Notes: generated by a model from the letters alone, not told the origin. A stretch of DNA of 64,000 nucleotides from Pseudopyrenochaeta lycopersici (GCA_003313425.1 NHZP01000023.1:682001-746000); one strand, 5' to 3'; positions 43,637-54,872 are shown, numbered from the stretch's first letter. Translations and numbers: made by a program.

Positions 43637-46600
43637 CTACGCCCAGCTTAATGTCCAGCTACCCTGCCATGCCCCACCCTTCGTCAAGTCGTTCAGACCT
43701 GACAATTTCAACACACTGCTAGTCTTATTATAATCGACCTTGCTCTCATCGATGGTCGCCCCATTCAACTTCACCTCTGCGCCGCACTCAGAAACACCAA
43801 GAACAGTGATGTTAGCCAAAACGTTCGTATCCTTGTACTTGCCCTGAACATCAACCTTCAACTGTCCGCTCAGAGCAGCAAAGGTAATGTCGAGGGTCTC
43901 GGAGGGTTCAAGCGACTCTCCGTCATCAACATACAAGCTGCCAGATGCTGCACCCTCCCCACCAAGAGCAACAATGAGACTCCATGGATTCTTACGGGAG
44001 TCGGTGGTTGTATATCCAGGTTCCTGCGTTGGAAGGACTGAGCCACCGCGGATGTAGACGGGAATATGGCCCAAGGGAGCAGCGATCGTAGTGTTGACGC
44101 CAGCCTCTGCTTTGACGCGCTCACCAGAATACCAATCATACCACACCTCACCATCAATAACACCAGGGAAAACACCCTTGACAGTGTCGGCCTGAGGCAC
44201 CAGTACCGGAGTAACAAGAATGCTAGGCCCAAGCAGGAACTGTGTATCCACACCGGCAAGCTGTGGCTCGTTGGGAAACTCCCAAGCCAAGGCGCGCATA
44301 ACGGTGGATCCGGTAGTGTGAGCCTGATGGAAGAGAGTGTACATATAAGGAAGTAACGAGTATCGAATATGCATCGCGGTCCTTGAAGCGGAAGCGACCG
44401 CTTCCCAGCGGTAGGGCTCCTGCGGAATTGCCGAGAGCACATTGTGATTGCGATAGAAGGGGAAGAAGGCGGAGAGTTGCATCCAGCGGGAGCAAAGTTC
44501 CATATCTGTGTTACCGTTGAAGCCACAGGTATCGACACCAAACATTGGTATTCCGAATAGTGAGAATGAAAGCGCCTGTGGAATGGAAGCATATAGGTAA
44601 TAGAACCGAGATGCGTTGTCTCCGCCCCAGTGCCCGGCCCACTTGCCGCTACCGGCGAAGGTAGAGCGTCCGATGATGAAGGGGCGCTTGCCCGGGAAGA
44701 CGGAAAGAAGACCTTGATAGGTTGCGTTGATGATCTGGTGTCCCCAGACGTTGTGAACATCATACTCTTCCACGCCATTCGCATGCGTCGCATTAGGACT
44801 AACCGCGTGGACGGCAAGATCGCCTTGAACATGGTCGATTACATATGGAGGATAATTGATGTTCCGAACTCCAGGTGTAGGTGTCGTTCGCAAGTAGCTA
44901 GTCGAAGTTGCGGTTCCCTGCGCAGTGCTCTTCGCCGCAGCCTGGCTGGATGAACCCGCCGACGCCGACGCCGCTTCAGTGGCGTTTGTGATATTGAAAC
45001 CTTCTGGGTAATCGAAGACGACGTTGCCAACTTCTCCAGGTAGAGCGAAAGGGGGATGGACTGGATTCAAGGTCACATTACCAGAGCCGCAAGAGCCGAC
45101 ACAGAAGGATGAGACTTCTGTCATGTCGACCCAAAACCCGCTGAATGGAACTTCCTTATACCACTCGACCCTGTAGGAATTAACACAGATATTTGTATTT
45201 TGTACATGACGGACTTACATCTCTTTGACCCACCAAGATACTCCATTGGCAGACATCCAATCCGGGAAGACGGTGTATCCTGGCCATACAGCACCAATAT
45301 ATTGACTTCCGTCTGGGTTATTCAAGAAAACTTCAGACTCATTGCCTCGCGTGTAAGTATCATACGCGTCGCTAGCGTTTAAAGGATTAGGGATGTAGAT
45401 AGCACCGTCAACAATAGGCACAAAGTGCTGGTTGTTCCCGTGCAGCCAGCCGAAGAAGTCTGCAACTTCAGAAGGAGGAAAGGTGACAGGATCTAGTGTG
45501 AAGTCCCGATATTGATCCATGTAGTCGATGTCAAGCCAGATAGTTTCTACGCATGTTGTTAGTGATACCACTTGGTGATGTCTGATACAAAGTGTTCTGG
45601 AAGCTCAGGCGGCTTCAATCAAAGTTGCCCCAAATTAATGATCTGGAACTGGTATGGAATGCTCAAAGTGTCCAAAGTGTAGAAATTAGACTTACCCATC
45701 GGAATATTGAATGCCCGCATCGTCTCAACGATTTCTCGCGTCTCGGTCCAATTGCGATAGCCCCATCGACACTGATGGAAGCCAAATGTCCAATATTGCT
45801 GCATAGCTGGGAGCCCAATGGAGGAGGTTTGGTATTGTTTGGTGACCTCAGGCTGCGTGGGACCATCGAAGAAGAATAGATCAATAGCGCCTCCAAGACT
45901 CCTCCAGGTCAAATTGTCGGGCTTGAGAACAACATCCATGCCATGGAGATTGCGGTAATACACACCATGGGAATAAGACTCGTACGGGGAGCCACTACTA
46001 CCATATTTCTCCTGATGTCCGAAGCTGCGCTGGTTGAACTCAGATTGCTTCAAGGCTTTCTTGGTGCTGTTTCCGCCCTTTTCAAAGTACCGTGTCTCCA
46101 AATAGAAGGGATGACTACCGTACAAATTGCGGTCAATTGGGTCACCTACGTCGGCAGCGTAGATGGTTGCGGTGAAGTTGTTGTGCAATCGAAGACCATG
46201 GATGCGTTCGCCAAGACCGTAGAGGTTGTAGTCTTCAGGTAGCGCGTTGACGAATTCAACAAATTGATTTTCGTAGACAAGGTGAGTGCCTCTAGTTGTG
46301 AAGATAATGTCGCCAGTGGAATGGCGAGTGACAGTGAACCAGAATGATGGATCGTTGCCCCCTGGAGTATGTTAGTACTGTCCAGCATTCCACGTACAGA
46401 GACTTACAGTCAAACTGAAGATCGGAGTCCTTATAGTCATTCTCAGCTTGAGGTCTTGGGATGAGGTCTTCTGGGACAAGCCATTGGCTCGCGTTGCTTG
46501 CGTCAATATACTTCGGAACAATTCCTACCGCGAGCCTCCCCTTAGCCTGATACTCCACGTTCAGCGTCAACTCCTCCACATCAGTGCCATAGACATTGCA

Positions 46601-46977
46601 TGGTTTGCCCGCCAAGGTCAGTGTCGCACTCAGACCTCTATCGTTCTCTTCTAGGTTTGACGCCTTGTAGCCTGGACAGACATCTTGCGCGTTGATGGCC
46701 TGAGGGTCAAGGACATTAGAGAGCACTTCGGCACCTTCATCTGCGGAAGGGGGGATCGTGACTAGACATGGCGAGTTGAAGTAAGTATATGTTCTATAAC
46801 TATATGAGCCTGTGGGTAAGGTGGGAGGGACGTACAAACTGAGCGAAAAGACGTTGGTGTGCCATTGAGCGTCGTACTCCAACCGTCCGTCGTACGCGCC
46901 GGTGTCTGCGCACCCGTCAACACCGCTAAGGACGACAGCAAAGCTGTAGCTTGTAAAAAGCTTGATTGTCGAGGCAT
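43637..46977 (-). CDS. Secreted GH31 alpha-glucosidase
   Basis: Releases glucose from maltose, starch fragments or related alpha-glucosides outside the cell. Exons 46836-46977, 46408-46761, 45696-46361, 45219-45546 and 43637-45170 encode 1007 aa; introns are 74, 46, 149 and 48 nt. A signal peptide (MPRQSSFLQATALLSSLAVL) precedes the typical start DPQAINAQDVCPGYKASN. The catalytic nucleophile is the Asp of SGFWVDMTE (about 512) and the acid/base Asp lies in HWGGDNAS (about 681), with IWLDIDYMD and GVDTCGFNG as further GH31 motifs. A Ser/Ala/Thr-rich insert (SASAGSSSQAAAKSTAQG) between the two sites is common in fungal secreted members. Length and order match Aspergillus AgdB-type enzymes. A CCAAT and a GTGGGG (CreA-like) sit near 47235-47246 upstream; their role is unknown. 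Confidence 0.95.
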
Positions 46978-47685
46978 GATTGCTCAATTGCCCTGCTATT
47001 CTTCAAAACAACTTGCTCCCTTCCCTTCAAAGCAACTCAAGGTAAAGAGAGGATTGCAAGTGTAAGCTTTCCATGGCGGACATATGGTCAAGATATATCT
47101 TGGTCAGGTTTTTTTCAAGATTGACAGCACTTGCATGCTGATCGTATCTCAGGAATTCCCCGCAGTCAGACAGCCGTCCTAGAGCGCAATGACGCTGTTA
47201 GGGTACGTCTAGCAGGAAACGGCGCGCAAGCGAGGCCAATGTGGGGATTGTCGTGCCGACTTTGAGCGAATCGGTGCGTGAGGAATGGCACGCGGGCTGT
47301 TCAAGTGGGCCAACCGGGAGGATTGTGGATGTTGTTAAGGTTGTAACGTTCCCGTCCTTCGAGAAGCTTGATATGACTTGCTTGGTAGAGTAGTGGGGAG
47401 GATTTACAAGGCTAAGAAAGAAGCACTACTGGATGACGATGATGGACCGTAGGACGAAGACTCTCAAGTCACTGCATCAGAAGACCGCCCAAAAAATGAT
47501 AGAAAATAGTTATTTAATTTGAATTGTACGTCCGTGAACTACTTTCTAAGTAAATATTCTTGGACATACGATCTCAATACTCTCTCGTTACAATCTCACT
47601 CTTACTAGTCTTCAATTGCTTAAGGAGATCGTGCAGTAAGGCTCGTGTGGCGGACTGTACACTCTCGTATTGCATCTCAACGTTT
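46978..47685. other. Upstream region of the alpha-glucosidase gene
   Basis: About 700 bases between the alpha-glucosidase start and the 3' end of the next minus-strand coding-like segment. CCAAT and GTGGGG occur near 47235-47246. I saw no CGG-N8-CGG pair of the AmyR type. Nothing else. Confidence 0.4.
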
Positions 47686-48418
47686 CTATAGTCGCACATC
47701 GAAGGCGCCGGTCCCATGGGGTGCCTCTTCATCCATGCACACCTCCCCGCGATTGAGGCGGATGTTGACTCCGACTTGGTTCCGAATCTTTACCAGGCTT
47801 AGTACGAGCACCATCGCGCCACGCACACCACTCAGTACAGGTGAAAATTCACATTTAACAAGTTGATCGAACGTTTGATTCTTGGGTTATTAGAGGTTTA
47901 TTATTCATTTTTTTCTTATTACGGCACACTATTACAATTGCAGGTGTACAAAAGCCGCGCATGCATCTTCTACCATTCCGCTTCTCTCAATATCGCGCAC
48001 CGCTCCCCAATGGGGGAGTGATACAGTCATCTTAAGATCGTCGAAGCATTGACTACCCCACCCGCCCCAGAACCCTAAGTCTTCCCGCTCTATCGTAGAG
48101 CCTGCAGGTAGGACATCCCATGAAAGCATGGTCATTGGTCCGAAGTCGGAACGCGGCTAGAATAAGAGTGGCTGTAAAGAAGACCACTCATTGAGTGGTA
48201 AGGTGAACAACGTGGTCGCTGATGTGGTTTGCGTTTCCGTAAGAGCTTATCATTCCGTTCAGGGAAGTTGGCTCAATTAAGGCGATTGTAATGTCTTCGA
48301 GGCATTTAGCGCGGGCCGAATGCAATCAGTAAATGCCACCGAAGTTATCCAGATCTCTATGTAACAGTGGTTGTTTATTTGACACGTGATGAATCATCGC
48401 GTGGTTGCCATGATGCCT
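47686..48418 (-). pseudogene. Unassigned spliced gene or young pseudogene
   Basis: A minus-strand stretch reads as one protein through two plausible introns. Going downstream, the first segment (48418 to 48209) includes FGGIY, then TGA at 48326-48328, then LHSARAKCLEDITIALIEP and MISSYGNANHISDHV. A 52-nt intron (48157-48208, donor GTTCAC) leads to 47936-48156, with PRSDFGPMTMLSWDVLPAG, DLGFWGGWGSQCFDD and GMVEDACAAFVHLQ. A 105-nt intron (47831-47935, donor GTAATA) leads to 47686-47830, ending MVLVLSLVKIRNQVG and FDVRL. The phases agree across both introns. If translation starts at the ATG at 48253, an uninterrupted 136-residue protein results. If it starts further upstream, the TGA breaks it. 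I recognise no family. The segment abuts the 3' end of the sensor-like gene. Confidence 0.42.
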
Positions 48419-50112
48419 CAGCTCAGAGGTGAGTAACTGGTCGGCCTATTCGCGTTGCTCGGATGCCTAAATTTCTTGTACGAGTCAATCGTACCTTCAT
48501 CAGGTAGATATAAGCCATCTTCAGGCAGCCAGCTCCGCGAATTGTGTGTTTTGCGAGTCATGGTGCTTAGCGCAGACACACGTGACGATTTCGGCGGAGG
48601 TGTTGGTGGCGCTGGAGGCAATGGTGGTAACCTGGGTGACCTAGTTGGGACTTGGTAGACGGCTGGAGACAATCTGAAGTTAGGGTTTGTAGGGCTTGGA
48701 AGTGCAGCTGTTCTTGGATGTAGGCTGGATGTTGCGAGCTGAGGAGATGCAATTTGGCTAGGCGGTGCCGGGAAAAGACTTGTATTGACATCTGAGAGTT
48801 TTGGAGAGGGTGCCAGTGGTGACAGGAATGTTGCTTGCGTTGGTGTTCGGGCTGGACTTCGAGGCGGTACGGAAGGGACCGAATCCTCACCATTCGACTG
48901 ATCCCCTATGATGTCTTGGTACCAGTCATAAGACTGGAAACTTAAACTTGGACTCGGAGGCGGTATTCCGGGAGCCGGGAGCTGTGGCGCTTTATTCTCC
49001 AGTTTTGAGAATGCCGCATCCTGTGGGCTTCGAGGTCCTGTCTCGTTATCTATGCTATCATCCGTAGCTGAACCTTGCTCTGATGAGCGCCTAGCCTTCG
49101 GATACTGGTCTAGTTCGTACTCTGAGCTGCGTTTGCTCGATGTCGGGCGTGGAGCAATTGAGAGTGGAGGTGTTGTGGTTACATGGGGAAGGTATTCTTC
49201 AAACCGATATCGTGGTGCACGTTCACGAGGCGTTCCGCTGTCGCGTACTGGGCTCACAGCTCGAATCATATCTTCGTCGAAGATCATGCTTTTATTGATA
49301 TTGACATTTAGAGCATATCGCCTTTGCTCGGTGGGTGAAGACGGAAGTGGGTTGTCGGTCGGTGGAGGAGGCGGAAGTGCCTTCTCGGTCGCTACTGATC
49401 TCGAGTCACGCCCATCGTCTATTGACCTTTGCCTCCGGTACTCGGCTTTTTCTCTTCTGCTCTCGTTGAACCCCACAGCTTTTGCGAAGAACTCAGGCTG
49501 CATTCCTTGCTGTTCGTAAAATCCTGCGTTCTGTGGGCTGTTCGGCAACGAAGCCACTAATGTTTTCTGATCATGTTCAACAGTCCACGTTGTCGCATTT
49601 GAAGCAGACCTGTTGCGATTGTTTGAAGGCGCTTCTATTGATTCTTTTGGGGGCCTTCTTCCACGTATCCTCCAGAACCAGAAACCCAAACCAATTATCA
49701 AAGTGATGAATGCCACCACCCCTATAACTAGGCCAATGGCTGATGCTGTGTTTAGATGTGAAGTTGGCTCTGAGCCTGGTCCACCTAGTGGCGCGGCATC
49801 ATTGATACTGGCACATCTTCCATCGGTACATACTCTGTCCGTTGCACATTCATTGTCTGCGGAACACGTTGCGACAGAACCAGCAGCTGCGCTGGTGGTG
49901 ACTGAAGGGATAAACACATCGGTGGCGGTTGCGCTTGGAGTAGGAAACGCCGTGTCAAGTTCAAACAGAGAGAACTCTACCTCAAACGATGTGGGAAGGG
50001 CGGTGGGTAAATCGGTATCTACAAGTAGAGATGCAGACGGAGTGGGCTGTCTTCGTAATGTAGTTGGCGCAGTGGATACTCGTCGTGAAGTGGGAACGAT
50101 TGTGGTAGACAT
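48418..50112 (-). CDS. Single-pass membrane protein, sensor-like, with proline-rich cytoplasmic tail
   Basis: Single exon, 564 aa; the ATG at 50112 is the first in frame (the upstream extension begins with TTG). There is no cleavable signal peptide. Residues 1-80 are Ser, Thr and Pro rich, probably O-glycosylated. A four-Cys motif follows, CSADNECATDRVCTDGRC (Cys 83-100). A single helix, AIGLVIGVVAFITLIIGLGF (about 126-147), is followed by the stop-transfer WRIRGRR. The tail of 410 residues is disordered with many Pro-rich stretches (KALPPPPPTDNPLPSS, RLPPLPPAPPTPPPKSS) that could bind SH3 or WW domains. This layout resembles fungal Mid2/Wsc-type surface sensors and related Cys-knot membrane proteins. 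Orthology to a named sensor is not shown. Confidence 0.72.
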   Translation of the reverse strand: MSTTIVPTSRRVSTAPTTLRRQPTPSASLLVDTDLPTALPTSFEVEFSLFELDTAFPTPSATATDVFIPSVTTSAAAGSVATCSADNECATDRVCTDGRCASINDAAPLGGPGSEPTSHLNTASAIGLVIGVVAFITLIIGLGFWFWRIRGRRPPKESIEAPSNNRNRSASNATTWTVEHDQKTLVASLPNSPQNAGFYEQQGMQPEFFAKAVGFNESRREKAEYRRQRSIDDGRDSRSVATEKALPPPPPTDNPLPSSPTEQRRYALNVNINKSMIFDEDMIRAVSPVRDSGTPRERAPRYRFEEYLPHVTTTPPLSIAPRPTSSKRSSEYELDQYPKARRSSEQGSATDDSIDNETGPRSPQDAAFSKLENKAPQLPAPGIPPPSPSLSFQSYDWYQDIIGDQSNGEDSVPSVPPRSPARTPTQATFLSPLAPSPKLSDVNTSLFPAPPSQIASPQLATSSLHPRTAALPSPTNPNFRLSPAVYQVPTRSPRLPPLPPAPPTPPPKSSRVSALSTMTRKTHNSRSWLPEDGLYLPDEGTIDSYKKFRHPSNANRPTSYSPLS

Positions 50113-50758
50113 TATGATTAAGGATCGTAGATACAATGTAGTATTCAAGGAAGAGCGATTGTTGCGTCAATTATTTCGGGGCGCGTGTCGCTGTCGCGCA
50201 ATGTACATGAGTGAGATAGATGTATTGGAGTATATTGATGTGTAAACGAAAGTAGGATTGGTCAAAGGTGGCCGCTCACAGTGGTGGACGATGGTCCTCG
50301 ACGGGAAGAGTCCTCACGAGAACATCTCATGCAAGGCGAGGGGTGTTGATCACATCTTGTAGGGCCGGCAGAAAAGGTAAAGTTTATTGACGATGCGCAA
50401 GTCGATCCGCCTTCGGCTGGTGGTTTGACGATCCCTAGCGTGCCAGCCAACGTCGCACCGCGTCAAACCTTCCGCGAAACGCGAGTGTTTGTCCTGACAG
50501 TTGGTACTCAACATGCGCCAAAAAGCATTAACATAGGAGACGAGGTGGAGCTAAACGGTCGAAACGTTGCGCAATACCAGGGAATTGATCTTTGATGGCT
50601 GCGCGAATGTTGCAGCCGTCGTGTCTTCGCTTGCGCATCGTTGTCTATCCCCGGATACGGTAGTTGCGGAGTATTGAAAAAGCCGAGTCATGAGAGCCCA
50701 TGGTTCGTGCCTGAGACCACCATGTTGTTTCAGGTGGCCGTAATGGTACCTGCATGTA
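50113..50758. other. Intergenic spacer
   Basis: Upstream region of the sensor-like gene and 3' UTR of the peroxiredoxin gene, both on the minus strand. Small frames are present but none is convincing. Confidence 0.45.
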
Positions 50759-51316
50759 CTATTTTCTGCTAGCCAGCCACTCAACCACCTCCCTGGCGTT
50801 CGCATTAGGAGGGAAGATGGGGTACCAGACCTTGACGATTGTTTCGTTCTCGATGGCCAAGGCAAGTCTCTTGATCAGTGTTTTCCCTTTCCACTCGAAA
50901 GTTGGCAGCTTCAGCGCTTTGGCAAACTCTAGCCTCTCATCCGAAAGGAGTTCGTAAGGAAGGTGCAGCCGCGTTTTAGCCTCTGCTTGATACGGAGTAT
51001 CCTGGGTCGACAACCCAAATAGATTCTTCACGCCGAGCTTGCGCAGCTCAACCATTTCATCGCGAAAGCTACAGGCTTGTGGTGTGCAGCCTCTTGCTCC
51101 TGGTATGGAGTTCCATTCATCTGTTATTGTCTCGCCAGGGGCACCGGTGCGCGGATAGCAGAAGACAATAGTAAGACCCGAAAGCGAGGACATATCTACT
51201 TGATCTCCCGAGGTTGCAGACATGGAGATGGAAGCAACTTTTGAACCAGCCAGATGCAAACACGCCCCGTCATCTTTGGGGACGGGTAGTTCCGACGGAA
51301 AGGTTGTATCTGTCAT
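50759..51316 (-). CDS. Peroxiredoxin, PrxQ/BCP (Dot5) type
   Basis: Thiol peroxidase that reduces hydrogen peroxide and alkyl hydroperoxides with thioredoxin. Single exon, 185 aa. The active site is GARGCTPQACSFRDEM: by analogy with E. coli BCP, Cys77 is the peroxidatic and Cys82 the resolving cysteine, five residues apart. Compared with the bacterial P-K-D-x-T-P-G-C-T form, there is a longer loop (PRTGAPGETITDEWNSIPGA) before the Cys, as in many fungal members. FGLSTQDTPYQAEAKTRLHL and YELLSDERLEFAKALKLP continue the fold, and VKVWYPIFPPNAN replaces the usual V-x-P-D end. There is no mitochondrial presequence, so it is probably cytosolic or nuclear. An extra Cys (53) lies in VFCYPRTG. Confidence 0.9.
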   Translation of the reverse strand: MTDTTFPSELPVPKDDGACLHLAGSKVASISMSATSGDQVDMSSLSGLTIVFCYPRTGAPGETITDEWNSIPGARGCTPQACSFRDEMVELRKLGVKNLFGLSTQDTPYQAEAKTRLHLPYELLSDERLEFAKALKLPTFEWKGKTLIKRLALAIENETIVKVWYPIFPPNANAREVVEWLASRK

Positions 51317-51888
51317 GGTTAGCGACTACCTTTCTGTGCCAGTCCCCCGGTGCAGCACTACTCACGAGCCATAATAGTCGTGTGACTGACTGCAGTGTGC
51401 AGGCCTCAAGTGCACACAAATCGACTTCGCTTTCGTTTGTTTCGCCGAACGATGCCTGCAGGCCGGGGCTTGGTACTTTGAATGGTTGTGCCGAATGGCT
51501 GGCTAGCCTAACCTGAATGACTTCCGACCCAGTCTAACCGGCACTTGCACTAGGCGAAAGCTCCCTAAAGATATGGAGCCCGTGCAATAGGCCGTATAGA
51601 AGGATAGGGAGCGGTAGAGTAACTGTATCCCACGGCCGGCCCAAAGAGAATGTATTTTCAGCGTTCAAAACAAGTGCATGTGGGGCCTCGTCACCGAAGC
51701 TTCGTTGCTCGGCCCTTTATCGATAGGTTCTAGACGCGTACTGTCGTTTCTGCAACGTTGGATACGTCATTATGAGCCGAGCAAATCAGCGCACTCGCAG
51801 TTGTCAGCCCCGCCCTCCACATCAGCTCTGCATTGTCGAGGTCATAGACAGATAGGTTCACTTTCGGAGCCTGCTTTATAAGGTCTTG
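51317..51888. other. Divergent intergenic region
   Basis: Shared upstream region of the peroxiredoxin (minus) and Rieske-AIF (plus) genes. Both are redox genes, so joint stress control would make sense, but I could identify no specific site. Confidence 0.4.
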
Positions 51889-53842
51889 ATGCAGTCGTTA
51901 CGGTTATTAAGACCCCTCCAAACTTCATTGAAGCTTAAATTCAGTCCTACGAACACCCTACAACGAGTTGCTTTCACTACCACATCTGCAGCCATGGCAA
52001 AAGAATTCAAGCTCAAGGACGTGACGTCTTTGAATCTAAAGAATGGGGAGAAGAAGGAGGTCGAAGTCGAGGGCATTGAGGGAGGAAAGGTGCTGCTTCT
52101 GAAGATTCAAGACCAAGTCCATGCTACTTCAGCCAATTGTACGCATTACGGAGCGCCATTGGTAAAGGGCGTTTTAACGCCAGAGGGACGATTAACCTGC
52201 CCATGGCATGGCGGTATGTTCGCCAAGAACTAACATTTTTGAGACATTTGCATTAACATTGTACAGCCTGCTTCAAGGTTTCCACTGGAGACGTAGAAGA
52301 TGCACCTGCACTCGACCCAATCTCAAAATACGAAGTGTTCGAAAAGGACGGCGCGGTATACATCAAGACCGACGAGGACACACTGAAGGCTAACCGAAGA
52401 CGCTTGGATGTCAAGTGCTCGTCAGTGAGCGATGAACATGTTTTGGTCATTGGAGGGTTCGTATGGCAAAGCCCCATTGCGACGTGTGCTGACAAATGGC
52501 AGTGGTTCCGGTACCCTTGGCGCAGTTGAGGGTCTTCGAGGCGGAGGTTACACCGGAAGAATCACCGTAATCTCGAAAGAAGGCTACCAGCCCATCGATC
52601 GAACTAAGCTCTCTAAGGCTTTGCTGGCGGACTTGTCGAAAGCGGCTTGGAGACAAAAGAACTGGTATAAGGATGCCTCGATCGAAATCGTTGAAGACGA
52701 GGCGAATAGCGTTGACTTCCCAGGCAAAAAGGTGTCAACGAAGTCAGGAAAGACTTATGAATACTCTAAGCTGGTGCTCGCAACTGGTGGCACGCCAAGG
52801 TGGCTACCATTGCAAGGTCTGAAGGGCGATCTGAGCAACGTGTTTGTACTACGCACCTTGCCTGATACACAGGGCATATTGAAGGCTGTTGGCGATAATG
52901 GCAAGAAGGTTGTGGTCATTGGCAGCTCCTTCATTGGAATGGAAGTTGGCAACTGTCTTGCAAGTATGAAGAACGATGTGACTATCATCGGTATGGAAGA
53001 GGGTACGTTTAATTGGTCTAAAACACCAGCAGGCACTAACCATGCGGCAGAACCAATGGAGCGGGTAATGGGAAAAAAGGTTGGGAAGATCTTCCGTGGC
53101 CTCCTCGAGAAGAATGGCGTCAAATTCAAGATGGGTGCGGGCGTGGACAAGGCCACGCCATCGAAGAGCGACTCGTCAAAAGTCGGGGCCGTACACCTGA
53201 AGGACGGCACAGTACTAGAGGCGGATCTTGTGATCGAGGGTGTTGGCGTTGCACCTGCGACCGAATACCTAAAGGACAATTCGAGCGTCACCCTGGAGAA
53301 AGACGGCTCGTTAAAGACTGATGAGTCATTCGCGGTCAACGGACTGCAGGATGTCTATGCGATTGGTGATATCGCAACCTACCCCTACCACGGCCCAGGA
53401 GGCAACGGTGCCCCAGTCCGAATCGAACACTGGAACGTTGCACAGAACGCAGGGCGCTCAGTGGCCAATTCGATCAACAACCCAGGGGCCAAGCCAAAAC
53501 CGTTTATTCCTGTGTTCTGGTCAGCCCTCGGCTCGCAGCTACGGTACTGTGGTAACACAATGAACGGCTATGATGATGTTGTTCTCCAGGGGAAGCCTGA
53601 GGAGGCATCTTTCGTCGCCTACTACACCAACGGAGACGAGGTTGTAGCCGTGGCGTCTATGCAAAAGGATCCTTACATGACCCAAGCCGCAGAGGTACGA
53701 TGAAGTATTTACCGAAGCATGCAAGGCAAATATACTGACTATATTGTAGCTTATGAGGAGACTGAAGATGCCCAGTAAGAGTGAGCTCCAAAAGGGGGCC
53801 GATATCTTGGAGATTGGGCTTCCAAATGAGATTAAGATTTAA
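51889..53842 (+). CDS. Rieske-AIF flavoprotein (AIFM3-like ferredoxin reductase), mitochondrial
   Basis: A Rieske [2Fe-2S] domain fused to an FAD/NAD(P)H reductase. Exons 51889-52213, 52267-52456, 52503-53694 and 53750-53842 encode 599 aa. The first 36 residues (MQSLRLLRPLQTSLKLKFSP, basic, no acids) form a mitochondrial presequence. The Rieske ligands are C-T-H in SANCTHYGAPLVKG and CPWHGACF, the latter formed across intron 1. The reductase has the FAD motif VLVIGGGSGTLGAVEG (formed across intron 2), LVLATGGTPRWLP, the NAD motif KVVVIGSSFIGMEVG and the second FAD motif DVYAIGDIA. AIFM3 and fungal Aif-like proteins share this layout. An in-frame second ATG at 51994 (GCCATGG context, MAKEFKLKDV) lies just past the presequence. 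Cell-death involvement is known for relatives; the reaction here is not known. Confidence 0.92.
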
Positions 53843-54167
53843 TGGGACGGCACAGCAACAGCGGAGGTCGAAGACATGATAAGGTGAAGAATGGCAAAGC
53901 ACTTACTCCATACTTACTTCATGGTTGTCTTGAACAACTTTTGGGACTTCAGCGCTGCTCTTTCCACATACATTAGGACTTGAGTACGCTGTGTGCGGGG
54001 ACATGACTACATTTGGCAGCAAACAAACATGTTGGTAAAGCGAGAACAAATCTCCACTGTGTGACGTCAATTCCTAGTTAGTCTGTCAGAAGGGCCTTTT
54101 TGCAAGGTCCACCAATCCTGGGTATAAAACCGATTCAGCGAGGAAGGTGCAAATCTCGAGTAACGCA

Positions 54168-54872
54168 CTAGCGGAGGGTGGACCCGAGTGACACCGCATG
54201 CACGGCAAGGGCGATCAAAGCGCCAACGTCTAATCTCCGAGGACCAGCTAAAAGAAGGAATTGAACCATTCTTGCAGCGTCGTGTGACTTGAGGACAGCC
54301 CGAAGGCTCAAATCTTGTGCGATGTCGCTTCCAAATGTTGAGAGCTTTAAAGCTTCCAGGGCTTCGAAAGTTCGAAGTTCTAAGCTTGGAAGCTGAAGGA
54401 GCCGCGGTCCCGTCAAAGCACGTGTTGATTGGGTGAATTGCCGAGGAATGTGAGCACATGCAGGGCAAGCCCCCTTACATACATGGAACCTCCTGTGATG
54501 CGTTGGGGCTGAGACATGGTGACAGGATAGACAAGCAAAACCTTGTTGTTTGTTTGCGAACATGGCTGTCAACTCTAAGACGTGGATCTCCTTGCTCAGA
54601 GCGAGCGATGGACTCAGGGGAAAGCGGTAGAGTGATGGTAAGGCTGGCGAGGATCCCAGTCGTGATGCGTCATCACCCGCGGTTGGCGACGAGGTTTTGT
54701 TGTTGTTGATGTTGATGTTGATGTTGGTCTTGTGCTGCTTGAACGCGTCCGCATCTGCGGCCACGCGAAGATGCACAGCGCGACAGATGCCGCAGCTGAC
54801 AGGCGAAAGCTGGAGAGACGTGTCGGTCATATGCATGTCTTGGATGGAAGAGAGCAATGTGTCGCAGCGCAC
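54168..54872 (-). CDS. Uncertain open frame with Cys-His pattern
   Basis: A 234-codon ATG-initiated frame. It contains CLSCHHVSAPTHHRRFHVC followed by KGACPACAHIP, a spacing that could bind zinc, and a Leu-rich C-terminal part (LPSLELRTFEALEALKLSTF). An in-frame trinucleotide run encodes Asn/Ile repeats. Against it: no known family, low-complexity parts, and a position within what looks like an intergenic and promoter region. It may be a chance frame. Confidence 0.25.
   Translation of the reverse strand: MRCDTLLSSIQDMHMTDTSLQLSPVSCGICRAVHLRVAADADAFKQHKTNINININNNKTSSPTAGDDASRLGSSPALPSLYRFPLSPSLALSKEIHVLELTAMFANKQQGFACLSCHHVSAPTHHRRFHVCKGACPACAHIPRQFTQSTRALTGPRLLQLPSLELRTFEALEALKLSTFGSDIAQDLSLRAVLKSHDAARMVQFLLLAGPRRLDVGALIALAVHAVSLGSTLR
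54695..54727 (+). repeat. Short TGTTGT/TGATGT trinucleotide-hexanucleotide run
   Basis: TTTTGTTGTTGTTGATGTTG followed by further TGATGT units; a simple microsatellite in the spacer upstream of KIN4. Confidence 0.8.
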
